This document shows positions 10,657 to 22,226 of a stretch of 64,000 nt of DNA, in pieces; the first letter of the stretch is position 1; each line of letters starts with the position of its first letter. The notes beneath the pieces were generated by a model. The model saw nothing but the letters and a program-made list of their open reading frames with translations. It was not told the origin of the DNA and did no database searches. The stretch comes from Dipteronia dyeriana (Eukaryota > Streptophyta > Magnoliopsida > Sapindales > Sapindaceae). Position numbers and translations under genes: made by a program. Location: positions 82,093,652 through 82,157,651 of the forward strand of contig CM065299.1 of NCBI GenBank assembly GCA_032871835.1, in the 5' to 3' direction.

Positions 10657-12265
10657 CTAGTTTTGGCCCTTACCACTACCTACAGGTTCATCAATATATA
10701 GATTGTTGAAATTTAGAATAAGCTTTTTATCTACAGTTTGATTTTGCAACCTTTTTTTAGCATGCTCCCAATCCCGAAGGCATGTTAATACCTCCACCAT
10801 CTCCGGAGAAAAACAACTTCTTCTTGGTTCAATTATGTGTCCATTTGTGCTGAAAGCTTGTTCTGAAGTCACTGTTGACACGGAAATAGCCAGTACGTCA
10901 CGTTCTAAGTGTGACAGAACTGGATACCTGTACGTATTGGTCTTCCACCATAACAACAAATCAAACTCTTCATTGTCTTCAACAGCATCGAACTGTGCTT
11001 CAAGGTACCTAATCAGTTCGGTACAAGAAGATGGGTCAGATCTTTGCCTTGAAGAAGTACTTGCTGATTTGTCCTTTTTTCGCCGTTTCAAAAGGCTCCA
11101 ACTTGTTTGCTTCGGCTCTGTCTCTGGTTGTGTTGATTGAGGGGTGTCAATGTTGCCAAACATGCTCTCATAAATACTAAAATTCTTGAACAACTTGGTT
11201 CGAATGTCAGTAATTTGTTCTGAATAATCTATTGATAAATTAATACCAATAAACTCAAGCAAAACTTCTAAACCAGATAATTTAACCCTAGGATCTACTA
11301 TAACACTTAAGGCATAAAGTAGAGGAATGTTAGCCCAATATTTTTTCAACTGTCTCCATGGCAACAACTGCAGCGCCTAGATGTTCATCTTCTCTATAAC
11401 TGTTTAACACTTCAGACATTTCCAATATCTGATGGATTGTCTGGGAAGATGTGGGGTAATAGACCCGAAAAGAGTTACAGTGGCATTGTAAAAAATCTTT
11501 AAAAGTTGAACAAAAACCTTTGTCATATACCAATCGTCTGTGGTAAGTGTTTTTGCATCAGGATGACCTGTTTCGGCCAATTTCATGTTATAAAAACATG
11601 TAATGGTTGTATCATATTCCAAACAATTTTCCAACATTAAATAAGTAGAGTTCCACCTTACCGGCATATCAGTTTGGAATCGATGGGTTTGAAACCGTTT
11701 AATTTACAATGTCTCTTGAATTCACTGAATCTAGGATTAGAACTGCAAATCCAAGAAATGGCATCTCAGATGGGATCTATTTGGTCGCTTACCTGCTTTA
11801 AACCAGCCTGTACAACTAAATTTATAATATGACATGCACACCATTGATGGAAGAAATAACCTCCATCTTACGGGATATTTCTTGCAACAAACAATGCAAT
11901 AGAGCTAGTATTTGCAGATGCATTATCTAATGTGATCGAAAGGATGCGATGCGTGATTTCATAAGTTTCTAAAACAGAAATAATGACATTAAAAATGTTT
12001 TCTACGGTATGTGCAAAATCCATAGGACGAAAACCAATAATTTTTTTTGTTATCCTCCAGTCAGAATCTAAATAGTGTCTCGTGACACATAAATAGTTTT
12101 GTTTGGAACATGCATTCCAAATATCAGAAGTTAATGCAACAGAGACACTTAAATGTTGTATTTCAGCAATCAAGTCATCTCGTTGGGTTTCAAACAATCT
12201 TATCAAATCTCATCGTTGAGCATGTTCAAACTGTCCGGAAAATAAGGTTGTTGGTTATGATCCAT
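10657..12265 (-). pseudogene. hAT transposase remnant with dimerisation domain
   Basis: Frames on - line up with the C-terminal two thirds of plant hAT (zinc-finger BED / RICESLEEPER-like) transposases. Block 11868-12206 has LTSDIWNACSKQNYLCVT and ITLDNASANTSS. Blocks 11404-11667 and 11330-11533 have MPVRWNSTYLMLENC. Block 10657-11367 has LLYALSVIVDPRVKL and the hATC dimerisation region (LLLWWKTNTYRYPVLSHLERD, TSEQAFSTNG). Frameshifts separate the blocks. No BED finger is visible upstream. A short open start at 12263-12265 leads into the first block but is out of frame. The element could not mobilise itself. Confidence 0.88.
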
Positions 12266-12289
12266 TTTCTGAAATAAAAATATGAGCAC

Positions 12290-13080
12290 TATATTCATTA
12301 ATAGTCAAATTAAAAATCAACATTTACTAACAAAATATTTTTAGATTAATTACTAATATTATCAATCTTAATTTACTAATAAAACTTATTAAAATTAACC
12401 ACAACAATTAAAATTCATAGTATACTCGTAAAAAAACAACTACATTAAAAATTCATAATCTACTAACAAAAAATATTAAATTCACTACTACAAATTAAAT
12501 TGATAAATTTACTAACAACAAATATTAAATTAAATACTACACATAAAAATCTTAATTTACTAATAAAACTTATTAAAATTAACAACTACACTTAAAATTC
12601 ATAATATACTCACAAAAAATATTAAAATAAACAACTACACTAAAAAATCATAATCTACTAACAAAAAATATTAAATTCACTACTACAAATTAAATTGATA
12701 AATTTACTAACAACAAATATTAAATTAAAAACTACACATAAAAATCTTAATTTACTAATAAAACTTATTAAAATTAACCACTACACTTAAAATTCATAAT
12801 ATACTCACAAAAAATATTAAAATAAACAACTACACTAAAAATTCATAATTTATGAACAAAAAATATTAAACTTAACTACTACACTTAACATTCATAATTT
12901 GCTTATTAAAAAAAAAAATCAATAATACAAATTAAATTTCTAAATTTACTAATAACAAATATTAAAATTACTACTAAACTTAAAAAGCTTAATATACTAA
13001 ACAAATAATATTAACATTAAAGCATAAAAATTGATAAACTAACTAACTAAATAAAAATGTTTTCATTCAGTAACTACAGT
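12290..13080. repeat. About 190-bp tandem repeat upstream of the hAT transposase
   Basis: The phrase CTTAATTTACTAATAAAACT recurs at about 12367, 12551 and 12747, spaced 184 and about 195 bp. Inside each unit is a shorter 40-45-bp theme built on ACTACACTTAAAATTCATAA and CTAACAAAAAATATTAAA. It therefore looks like a two-level tandem array of three to four copies, decaying toward 13080. It is nearly pure A/T/C on the + strand with few G. Confidence 0.8.
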
Positions 13081-13458
13081 CTAAACATAAAAATATAAAT
13101 TTACTATCAAAAAATGTTTGAACAAAAGTAATAAGAAAATTGTACCTTTAAAATTTGGTGTATTGATGGAAAATTTAGAGAATTTTGTAGAGAGAGTAAT
13201 AATGAAATTGAATGAAAAAGTGTAGAGAATTGGAGAATGTAGAGATTGAGATTTGAGAGAATGAGAGATTGAAAGAATGATAGAGAGAGTGAATGGAAAA
13301 TGAAATGGATGGAAATATTTATAGTAAAATTTGATTTGTGGGTCAAAATTTAATTTGGAAGATTTCAGGGGGTTTTTTGTAAAATTTAAAGCCTCCAACA
13401 GCTGGATTTTGAATTCCAGTCATTGGAGGGATTAGTTTTTTTTTTTTAAAGTAACAAA
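13081..13458 (-). other. Probable 5' leader and promoter side of the inner hAT
   Basis: No coding frame with a known domain is found. The + strand has GAGAGA-rich sequence (13190-13300), so on the transposase strand this is a pyrimidine-rich TCTCTC leader. At about 13390-13430 the CCTCCAAC-AGCTGG-CAGTCATTGGAGG segment can form a hairpin. It matches the start of the 32-kb relative, where this leader is joined straight to the transposase C-terminus. Confidence 0.45.
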
Positions 13459-13686
13459 CGGTCGAATTGCCGGTCCAGCGTACCGGTCCAGGGGCCTGGC
13501 ACGCCGGCTAGGCGTGCCGTGGTGGGCCGGCCGGCCGGACCAGGTACCAGCGGCCTGGAATGCGCCTGTCACGGACCTGGCTTCGGCATGGTCTGCCTCC
13601 TTCACGGGTCGGGCTTAGCACGGCCCTTTTTGCTTTGCGGACCGGCCTGTTTCCAGCCGGTCCATAATTACAGCACAAGTTTAAAC

Positions 13687-15089
13687 CGAATAAAATTTAG
13701 CAACCGAACTGAACTAGACTGGTTTTTATCGGTTTGGTTCGATTCGATTCAATTCATTTCGGTCTTGAGTTTAGGGCGTGATGTGCTGATTGAGTTTTTT
13801 TTTATATACATATTTTGTAATTTAATGGGCTTTGGACCATAACTTTGAGCCATTAGAGACCTGTTTTTCTTGCAATAATTCAATAAGACTAGTTATTCAT
13901 TCAAAAAAAAAACTAAAGAAGCAGAGAACCTGTAATTGAAAATAAGATAAATTCATAATTTAATAATGTCTTCAAATCTCAAAGTTCAAAGATAGCTAAA
14001 TCCCAAAATATAAGTTGAAATTAAAACTAAACGATCAAATTCGAGAAATACAGTCATATTCCAAAATAAATAAAAAACAATGTAGAATAAAATCAAAATA
14101 ATTGTTAAACTTCAAGGTTCAATTCTTCATTCTACAAAAACTGGAGCAAACCAATCATGGTCAGAAGCTGGAACATCAACTAATATATAAAAAATTAGTA
14201 AAAATTAGTAAAAACAAGACAAATTATGTAGTCGAAACAAAATCAGGGCTTTCTCGATCAAATACAGGTGGTCAACACAAAATTTAAAGGGTTTTCAAAC
14301 ATGAACCGTTTATCACAAATTAGAACAAACAACAATTAAAAAATCATTTTTTTCATCAAATCAGTCGATGGAAACTAAGGGTAATTGCATTTAGTATCTA
14401 AAAATCATTTTCCCACTTCTAAGGTAGTTTTTAAATCCCATTCCAATCATTGTTTTAGGGTAAATCCCATTTGAATTTGAAATAGGTGCTCAATACAAAA
14501 TAATCCAAGCACACAGGCACAACAGAACACTTTAATCCAAAGGAAGCAAAAACGAAGAATGAGATTGGAAACAAACCTTGATTAAACCTTGACAGGAGAC
14601 CAGAGAGATGAAAGAGTGGAGTCGGAGATGAAAAAGAGTTAAAGTCTAAGGCGCGGCCGAGAAACGAAGATGCTAGTGTGTAGAATCAGTAGAAGAACAA
14701 TAAGAAAAAGAAGACCAACCTTGGTCGGAGATGAACGAGATAAGTCACTGGAACAAGATCGGAGTCGTTGATGTTGAAGAATGAGATCAGAGAGATTAGA
14801 GAGACTTAGAGTTGAGAGAGGAGCGGTTGTGAGTTGAAACTCTGAAAGATTAGAAAAAAGGTTTACGTTTTTTTTTTATTTACTTATATATTGCACTTTA
14901 TTAGGGATTTAGGGCGGTTCAATTCGATTTAAACCGGTTTTGAAAAATCAAACCGGTTTAAACCAAAAACCTATCGGTTTTCAACTTTTTAAACTGGTTT
15001 AAATCGAAATAAAGCTACGAACCGAACCGAACCGAACCGAACACCTATTTTTTGGTTCGGTTCGGTTCCGATTTTTATACCCACCCCTA
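13687..15089. other. Right arm of the outer hAT-like element, no gene seen
   Basis: The arm is AT-rich with scattered short frames (for example 14102-14287) that match nothing known. At 14500-14850 the + strand is rich in GAGATGA and AGAGAG words. At 14915-15060 repeated AACCGGTTT/AACCGAACC motifs form the subterminal region leading to the terminal CCACCCCTA. Confidence 0.55.
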
Positions 15090-15368
15090 ACATTAACAAA
15101 GACATTATTACATGATTTTTTCCGATTTTTACGTGATATTACGTGATTAAACGGAGGAGAATGTCACAATCTTACATCGGATAATTAAAGATACGAATTG
15201 ATTCATAGGTTCGATTGGAGTGTTATCAAAGGTTCAAAGCCCATGCAAACCAACCGTTGACCCACAAATGCTCTAAACAAACCCCACCTCCAAAAAAAGT
15301 GAACATATTGAAAAAATGATTAAAATTTTGTAAATAGTTGAAGGGTAATGTTAAGCACACATGTTAAA

Positions 15369-15714
15369 TATGTGACATTTCACCAAAAAAAATTGGGATT
15401 TTAGTGAAATTACCGCTGATTATAGCAATTTCATACAATTTAAATATAGATAGTGTTAACTTGTATCTAATTCACTTCATTTATTATATTTGATTTTATT
15501 ATTTTTTGTAAATTGTAAAATGTTAATTTTACCCTGTATTTAATTTTTAGGTAGGTAGTGTTTTACTTCTATCTTGTTCAAATTTTTTTAATTTTTTGTA
15601 TTCATTAAATTCAAATAGTTAATATTAAATTCTACAAAAATAAATTATGTTAAAAGTTCTACACTTGGTTAAAACTAATATGAAACAAGACACTGAGAGT
15701 ACACGTCCTGCTTT

Positions 15715-15770
<56 letters not shown>

Positions 15771-16378
15771 TCATTCCTTATATTCAAAAAAAAATGGTTA
15801 AATTTAAAATCTAAAAGAAATATAAACCATATATTGTTCTACCAATTTTTTTTTCAAGTAATAATAAATATAAAAAGGTGAAACAGACATTCAATCAAAA
15901 TAAAAAATTTAATATAAAATTTATATATAAAATATCAATGCAAATGTAAATCTACCAATTTTGTTTTTAGTAAAAACAAAGGTAAAAAGTATAAGAAATC
16001 ACCTTATTATCTTTATAAGAACTACAATCACAGTTGTAGTTAAAATGAATAATATGAGAGACCATTCATCTTTCGGGGTTTTGATTCAACTGTTGTTGCA
16101 GAATTTTAATTAAAATTGTTTATGTACTCACTCAAAACAGTTGTGTAGAACTAAAACACTATCTACCTAAAAGTTAATCGCAGGTTAAAATGATATTTTA
16201 CGATTTACAAAAAAATCAATAAAATCAGATGTAATAAATGAAGTGGATCATAATTGCTTTTTACCTATTTTTTAGGTGGTGACATGTATCCTAAACAGTT
16301 CATATTTAAATCATGCGAATTTGCTACCATTAGTGGTAATTTCACTAAAATCCTTACTTTTTGGTGAAATATCACTTA
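15369..16378. mobile_element. Non-autonomous element with about 190-bp terminal inverted repeats
   Basis: The left end carries ATTTCACCAAAAAAAATTGG and GATTTTAGTGAAATTACC. The right end at 16329-16375 has the inverse, GGTAATTTCACTAAAATCC and TTTTTGGTGAAATATCAC. The match continues inward: the left TTCACTTCATTTATTATATT block (about 15473) faces the right AATAAATGAAGTGGATC block (about 16240). The middle contains a (TTA)n run at about 15715-15770. No coding frame. Long imperfect inverted repeats fit a Mutator-like or foldback element. The flanking duplication is not clear. Confidence 0.6.
15715..15770. repeat. (TTA)n microsatellite
   Basis: About 18 uninterrupted TTA/ATT units in the middle of the inverted-repeat element. 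Confidence 0.92.
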
Positions 16379-16389
16379 TTTAAACGTCT

Positions 16390-17045
16390 TTGTCGTATTA
16401 GTAATTTAAGTCTATTGTTTTTCTAAAATATATCATTTTAGTCCATTTGACCAAAACACTAATGACCATCTCTAACTATATATATAAAAATACAATTTTA
16501 CCTTTATCAAAATGATTTATTGAGTTTTAAAAATAAATAATATTAAATGGTTTATAAAAATAAATTAACTACATAAATTTATTTATTTTCAAATATATAT
16601 ATATAATAATTTTAAAAACAAGAAAAAAAAACTAATAGATAAAAGATTTTTTTTAAAAGTAAATGCATGTCCACCATCGAATCGAACCAAATCCAATGGT
16701 GAAGATCCATTTACTTAAAAAAAAGCTTTTTTAAAAAAATACTTTAATTTTTTAAAAAAATACTTTCAATTTATTATTTATTTTAACTTTATATTTTTCA
16801 TAATCCAATATTATTTTTTCTTTTTTTCTTTTTTTCTTTTTTTTTAAAAAATAAAATCTGGTTGTTATTTTAATTTTATAAACCATTTTAATATGATTAA
16901 TTTTTCAAACTCAATAAGTCATTTTGACAAGGGTAAAATTATACTTATAAAAATAATTAGAATTAACCGACAATATTTTGGTTAAATGAATTAAAGTAAT
17001 ACATTTACAAAAAATAAGGAACTTTAAGTCGTTAATATACTAAAA
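16390..17045. mobile_element. Second long-inverted-repeat element, abutting the first
   Basis: The left arm has AATTTAAGTCTATTG, then ATTTTAGTCCATTTGACC and CAAAATGATTTATTGAGTTT. The right arm at 16870-17030 has the inverse, AACTCAATAAGTCATTTTGA, GGTTAAATGAATTAAAGT and CTTTAAGTCGTTAATA. The arms are about 160 bp each. Directly after it, TAGTGAAATTACCGCT at 17052 repeats the end motif of the preceding element (15404), so fragments of two families are interleaved. No coding content. Confidence 0.55.
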
Positions 17046-17265
17046 AGTATGGTAGTGAAATTACCGCTTACGGTTATCACTAAATTACAAGCAGGCAATG
17101 AATATTGAATACCAACAAACAACTATGACATGGACCATGATCGTATGAATGGTGTTTAGAGAGTTTTAGAATTGAAATTTGAATATTCAAATACACATGA
17201 AAATTTACATTTTCTTTGAGCCCGGTCCTTTCCAAAGCAAGTGCGGGTAGCTCGTCCAACTTTAA

Positions 17266-18763
17266 GGGTAAATATCATTTTCGTCCCTATAATTCATCAT
17301 ATTATCTATTTTGATTATCGTCGTTTCAGTATTAGTCCGTTTAATCTTTCTATGACGTTTTCCATTAATGACAAACCATCTGTCATATTCAGAGGGTAAA
17401 ATGACCTTACTATTCTTAAAGTGTCTGAAGGGGCATACAAGGACAATTTTACCCTCCAAAAGTGCTATTTCTAAAGAACAAAATAATAAAAATTCAAACT
17501 TTGATTCGGTGGAGATCCATCAAAAAACAAAGAAAACAAATAAAATTCAAACTTTGTTCTTTGAAGACTGGATCTCCACCGAAGAACAAAAAACAAAAAA
17601 TTAAAATTCAAGCTTTGGATTTGGATGATTGGAACTCCATCCAAAGAACAAAAAGTATAAAAAAAAAATCGTAAAATCACAACGAAACACCACCGTCATC
17701 AAATTTCCAGAAACTCAAACACAAACTCAACCACACCATCATCAGTTTACACAAACTCAGCCAAATAAAAACTCAAACCCAATAATCAAGCACAAACCTT
17801 AAAATCAACCATTAACACCAACACCAACTCTCTCAATCTCTCTTTCACACACAAACAGTTGGGTTCGACCCGACCCAGGTCTGGAATCAAACCCAATTTC
17901 GAACCATATATGGATCCGAACCAACACAATAACCTAGAAACCTAATCTCACCAACTTCCCACCATCTCCCAAACACGACCACTACCACTGCCACCATTAG
18001 AAACCAAAACCGCCACAAAACCCACCCTAATTGGTGATGAGAGATCGACTCGGAGTGGAGATGAGTGAGGGATCAAGATACCAAAATCTTGGAGACTGAA
18101 ATGAGCGACTGAGGGATCGAAGGATCGTAGGGACTAGGGGTGATGATTAATGTGGTTTCAATGGGCTAGGGTGTTGTGTTTGAGTGGTGGAGGCGGTGGT
18201 GGCGACGACTAGGGTTAGGGTTTTTGTTTGAGCTGTGATGGTCTGATGGATTAGTTGTTGAAGAAGAAGTGGAAGATTTTTTTTTTCTTTTGGAATGAGC
18301 CAAATGGCGATGGTGGGTGAATGGGTGGTTTTTTGTTATTATTATTATTTTTGGTTTTAATGGTTTTAATTATTTAATTTATATTTATTATTTTATTTTA
18401 ATATTAATTTTTTAATTTAATGATTTTTAGGGTTCAGACTTAAAAGGGAGAGAGAAGAGAAGAATTTATATATTTTTATTTATAATTTATAATTTAATAA
18501 TATTTATTAAGTTAATGATTATTATTAATTTCTAAAGTTACCTTTTTACCCTTCTTAAAAATTGATTCTAGAAGAATACATGACGATTTTACTATTTTAC
18601 CCTCGTTCTATTAACGGAAATTTTAAAAACCCTAATAAAATTAGACGGTAGATACTAAAATAGGGATTAACTGAAACTATAGGGACGTATATGGTTAATA
18701 TTGAAATGATGAGAATCAAAATGGATAATATAGTAAACCACAGGCATGAAATGATATTTACCC
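17266..18763. mobile_element. Mutator-like non-autonomous element, 9-bp target duplication
   Basis: The ends are GGGTAAATATCAT and its inverse. The inverted repeats extend about 150 bp (left TATCTATTTTGATTATCGTC; right, inverted, TATCCATTTTGATTCTCATC). The 9-bp flanks are CAACTTTAA (17257-17265) and TAACTTTAA (18764-18772), one mismatch, which fits Mutator-type insertion. The interior has a tandem repeat of roughly 75-bp units at about 17465-17655 (AAATTCAAACTTTGTTCTTT themes). It also has a C-rich stretch of ACC/CCA triplets at 17700-18010 and its G-rich counterpart at 18090-18320. No transposase. Confidence 0.72.
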
Positions 18764-19199
18764 TAACTTTAACTCGTTTTGCATGTAAAATTATTTTCAG
18801 TCTTTTGTGTGTATCCTCGGTGCCTCACCCTACTCGTGCTATCCTATAACTTTTCATTTGACATTTCTATTTTCTAGGCGCGCATTTATAGGATATCTCT
18901 TTTATTAGCAAATGAACAAAATCAATTAAAGCAAACAATTGAATCAATGAAGGACAGAGTCGGAGTCACGGAGAGAAGTGTTAAGACTTGGGAGAGAGAA
19001 CAAAAGGCATTAGTACTGTACTGTAGTAGTAAAGCTGTATAGATGGAAAGAGGTTCTACTGTTCACAGTAGGATTTGAAATTCGAATACTTGGCTTTCGG
19101 AGGGATTTCTTATTTGGGGATTTGTACGGGCCCATACACTCTCGTGGGGTCCACATTGCGATCTTTGTTATGCTCTTTTGTCTCTAAGATCCCGTTTTG

Positions 19200-19390
19200 T
19201 GTGCAGGATTGGATTGAACTATTTTATGAGATGGGATTGGATTGGATTGGATTGAACTATTTTATGGGATGGGATTGGATTGAGATGGGACTGAGATTAG
19301 ATAGGATTTGATTGGACCGGACTGGGATGGGATGGGATTGGATTAGATTGGACTGGAATGGACTGGATTTGACTTGACTAAATTAATATT
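19200..19390 (+). repeat. GGATTGGATT-type minisatellite
   Basis: Units of GGGATTGGATTGGATTGAAC and shorter GATTGGA/ATGGGATT words repeat for about 190 bp, with a 46-bp larger unit (GATTGAACTATTTTATGNGATGG) seen twice. It is low-complexity DNA. An open frame across it is explained by the lack of stop words in the repeat. Confidence 0.75.
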
Positions 19391-19819
19391 ATGCTGTGTT
19401 TGGAGAAACGTGGGACTTGACTGAATTAAGATCATGTTTTGTTTGGTGAAACATGGGATTGGACTAAATCGATAATATTTTGAAATTGAATAATAAATTA
19501 TTGAAATATGTATTTAAAGAAAATAAATGTTGTAATTTATATATTATTAAAGTAATAATATTCAAAAATATTTTTAAAATATAGATTTATATTATTTTTA
19601 AATAAAATTTAAAAAAAAATTGATTTTGTAATTTGTTTATTTAATAAAATATTATATATACACACACATGTGGGACTACAGTAGGTCCAATAAATTTGGA
19701 TTCTTCAATCTTATTGAGAGAAATTATAATTGATATAATCTTGGTCCTTAATAATCTAATGGAAATTGAATAACAAATTAGTATTTGTCATATGTTTTGT
19801 ACAATTGTTGATTGGATTA

Positions 19820-19873
<54 letters not shown>

Positions 19874-21200
19874 CACGTGTCATATTATTACTTTTTTATT
19901 AAAAATAAAGTTATAGTATATAATTTATTAAAAATATTTTTAAATAAAAAATATTTTTTACAAAGTGAAAAAACATAAATGAATTTAAGAATAAATTAAA
20001 GTACAATTTATGTATGAAATTATTATAAATTAAAAAAAAAGATAGAAAAATAATAATAAAATAGATGGTTTTAGTCCCGGAACTAATAAACCCACCAATA
20101 TAAGTGGATTTATTTAATCACATATCGATGGGACTATTGAGAAATAAAATCACAATCTCATACGATTCTCAAAAACGGGTTTAGGACTAATATTGTTTAA
20201 TCCAATAATAATCTCAGGCAACAAATAGGACCTAATAGTCTAATACCTTACGTTACTCACGGTCTAATTTTTATTCTTTTTAATATTTTTCAAATATTCA
20301 ATCTCGGCCGCTCCTTCTCTCCATTTCATGCAATTAGGCTCTCTCCATCTCCTACCAGTGTAGCATCCAGACTTTTTTTTTACGAGACAAAAATACCCTT
20401 CTCTCCAAAATATAATAATTAACATTATTTCGTCTCTAATCTTAAGCTACTAGGAAAAAAATTATCTAATAAAATGTATATTATTGTTGTTTATATAATA
20501 AAAATAATAATACCATTCATTTTAATCGTGCATAGAAATGTAGTTATATATTTATACAAATTGTAATTTTTAAATGTATAGATTTTATTTTATACATAAC
20601 TTTTGTTATCGATTTATCAAATTGAATTTATAAGAATTAATTACTTCAATACTTAAATTGATAAGGACTGTTGTATGAAAGGTATGGAGTTTGGATTTCC
20701 ATATATCGATTCGAGGGGTTTTGATTAAAGTCGACGAAATTAAGATTCATGAATTATCTAAGTAAAGTGGTTGTTTACTGTCATTCACTTATATTATAGA
20801 GCTTCGAATTTCATAACTACTAAATAAATAGAAAAGTGTGAGAAAACCTCTCATAGTCTCATTTGTAATAAAAATTATATTTCGAACCATACTCATAGCG
20901 GTTGATTGCTTTTAGGGTCGTATTTTTATCGATTAATCTAATTAGATATCGATAGATCTTTGATTAAATTGGTGTCGGATTTAAAAAAATACTAACTATG
21001 AATCAAATATTAATTGAAGTTTAACACTCTCCTCAAGAGGGAAAAAACATTTCGCCGAAATACTAATTGTGGTTTTGTGACTGAAAAAAATAATACCCAA
21101 ATGATTTACAATGGCGAGAGTGGTAAAATTCCAACAATAGTTGTCAAATATATTTATCGAAAATAGCACTAGCGACTAGCGAGGAGGCAGATTCTAGACG
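19391..21200. other. AT-rich intergenic DNA, no gene seen
   Basis: Only short simple repeats stand out: an (AT)n(GT)n tract at about 19821-19873 and A-runs. Around 19394-19480 the phrase GTGTTTGGAGAAACGTGGGA and its variant GTTTGGTGAAACATGGGA occur 50 bp apart, a word common in plant MITEs, but no matching inverted end was found. Nothing coding is visible. Confidence 0.5.
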
Positions 21201-21201
21201 T

Positions 21202-21226
21202 AAAAAAAAAAAAAAAAAAAAAAAAA
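21202..21226 (+). repeat. Poly(A) run
   Basis: An unbroken run of A residues follows a T. It could be the tail of an old retroposed sequence, but no LINE or SINE body was recognised before it. Confidence 0.6.
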
Positions 21227-21462
21227 GGTTTGGGAAAACAAAGATGGAATTGTTTGCCTTTTGCCTTTAATCACTCGAATGACATAAAAAGGACCCTTTT
21301 ATTATTGAAATATCAAATTTATCCTCATTTGACCGTCAACGTCAATCAGCACTCATTATTCACCAACGGTCGCTTCCCAAATTCGAATTTGCTTTTTCCT
21401 ATCTGGTTCCGCCGTCCAGGTGGTTGTGCATTCTTTGCAAGTCCTTTTTGGAAAATGTATCA

Positions 21463-22084
21463 GGGCAAATTGCAATGGACTTTAGATGTAATTGGATTTG
21501 TATCACACTTGAACCAAAATTATATATTAGTGCCCTTAACTATCCGGCATACATAATAGTTATAACTAGGCATGTGCATGTCCTTCTATTCTTAAAATAA
21601 TTTAAAGAAATAAATATCTTTTAAGAAAATTAAAAATTAAAAATATTATAGTTTCAATATTAAAAAAAAACAAAAAAAAATACCTATATAAACATATAAC
21701 ATGCTATATTTCCTTTAATGGAGATATGACATATGAGAATCACATATCAATGGCAATCTAATTTGGGGAAGGAGATCCAGTTATCTATTTTTAGAGGAGA
21801 ACAAGATATGAGAGTCAGATTGAAGATCTCCATTAAAAGAGATCTAGTTCAAATCTCCTTTAATAATTTTTGTTTTTATATTTTTTTTATTATTTTTAAC
21901 ATTTAATTAAGAAATAAAAAAATTAAAATAATTGCTAAAATAGCTTAAGTAGGGGTAATTTGGATATTTTGTCAAATTTGACCGGTCAATTGTTTGGTTA
22001 AGAGTGCTAATATGTCATTTTAGAACAAAATACGATCTAATTGCTGTTAAACTTGAAGCTAGGATATGCCATTGTGATTTGCCC
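21463..22084. mobile_element. Non-autonomous inverted-repeat element (622 bp)
   Basis: The left end GGGCAAATTGCAATGG faces the right end CCATTGTGATTTGCCC. Inner parts also pair (left AGTGCCCTTAACTATCCGG, right GGTTAAGAGTGCTAATATG inverted). The 9-bp flanks AATGTATCA and TTTTTATCA agree at six places. No coding frame. It sits directly beside the viral remnant that begins at 22227. Confidence 0.58.
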
Positions 22085-22226
22085 TTTTTATCACTCCCAA
22101 GTCCCAAATGTATATTATTTGGTTTACCAACTCCAATTATAGCTTTAAATACCATTTGAAACCACATTATTTATTCTCATCAGTTGAATTAAAAACGTCT
22201 CTAATGAATGGGTACTTTTTATGATA

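Larger units (their letters stand above)
10187..13678 (-). mobile_element. Inner hAT transposon (3.5 kb) inserted in the outer element
   Basis: The exact 8-bp duplication GTTTAAAC flanks it (10179-10186 and 13679-13686). Its ends are TAATGGTGTAATAATGG on the left and, reverse-complemented, TTGTGCTGTAATTATGG on the right. It holds a hAT transposase remnant on - and GC-rich subterminal blocks at 10201-10370 and 13459-13670. A telomere-like repeat lies after the transposase 3' end. The exact duplication shows it inserted later than the outer element, whose duplication has a mismatch. Confidence 0.88.
10088..15089. mobile_element. Outer hAT-like element, split by an inner hAT
   Basis: The left end begins TAGGGGTGGGC and the right end is CCACCCCTA, giving a short inverted repeat of hAT type. 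The 8-bp flanks are ACAATAAC (10080-10087) and ACATTAAC (15090-15097), one mismatch. Just inside both ends lies ACCGAACC/GGTTCGG-rich sequence reading toward each other. After removing the inner insertion the outer element is about 1.5 kb (10088-10186 plus 13687-15089). It has no transposase motif, so it is a non-autonomous member. Confidence 0.78.

Noticed and set aside
13519..13842. 107-codon + frame rich in Gly, Pro and Arg
   Set aside because: It lies on the GC-rich subterminal block of the inner hAT and crosses the transposon border and its target duplication.
19075..19311. 78-codon + frame with repeated DWI/MGLDW words
   Set aside because: It is explained by the GGATTGGATT minisatellite. 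No homologous family is recognised and there is no gene context.
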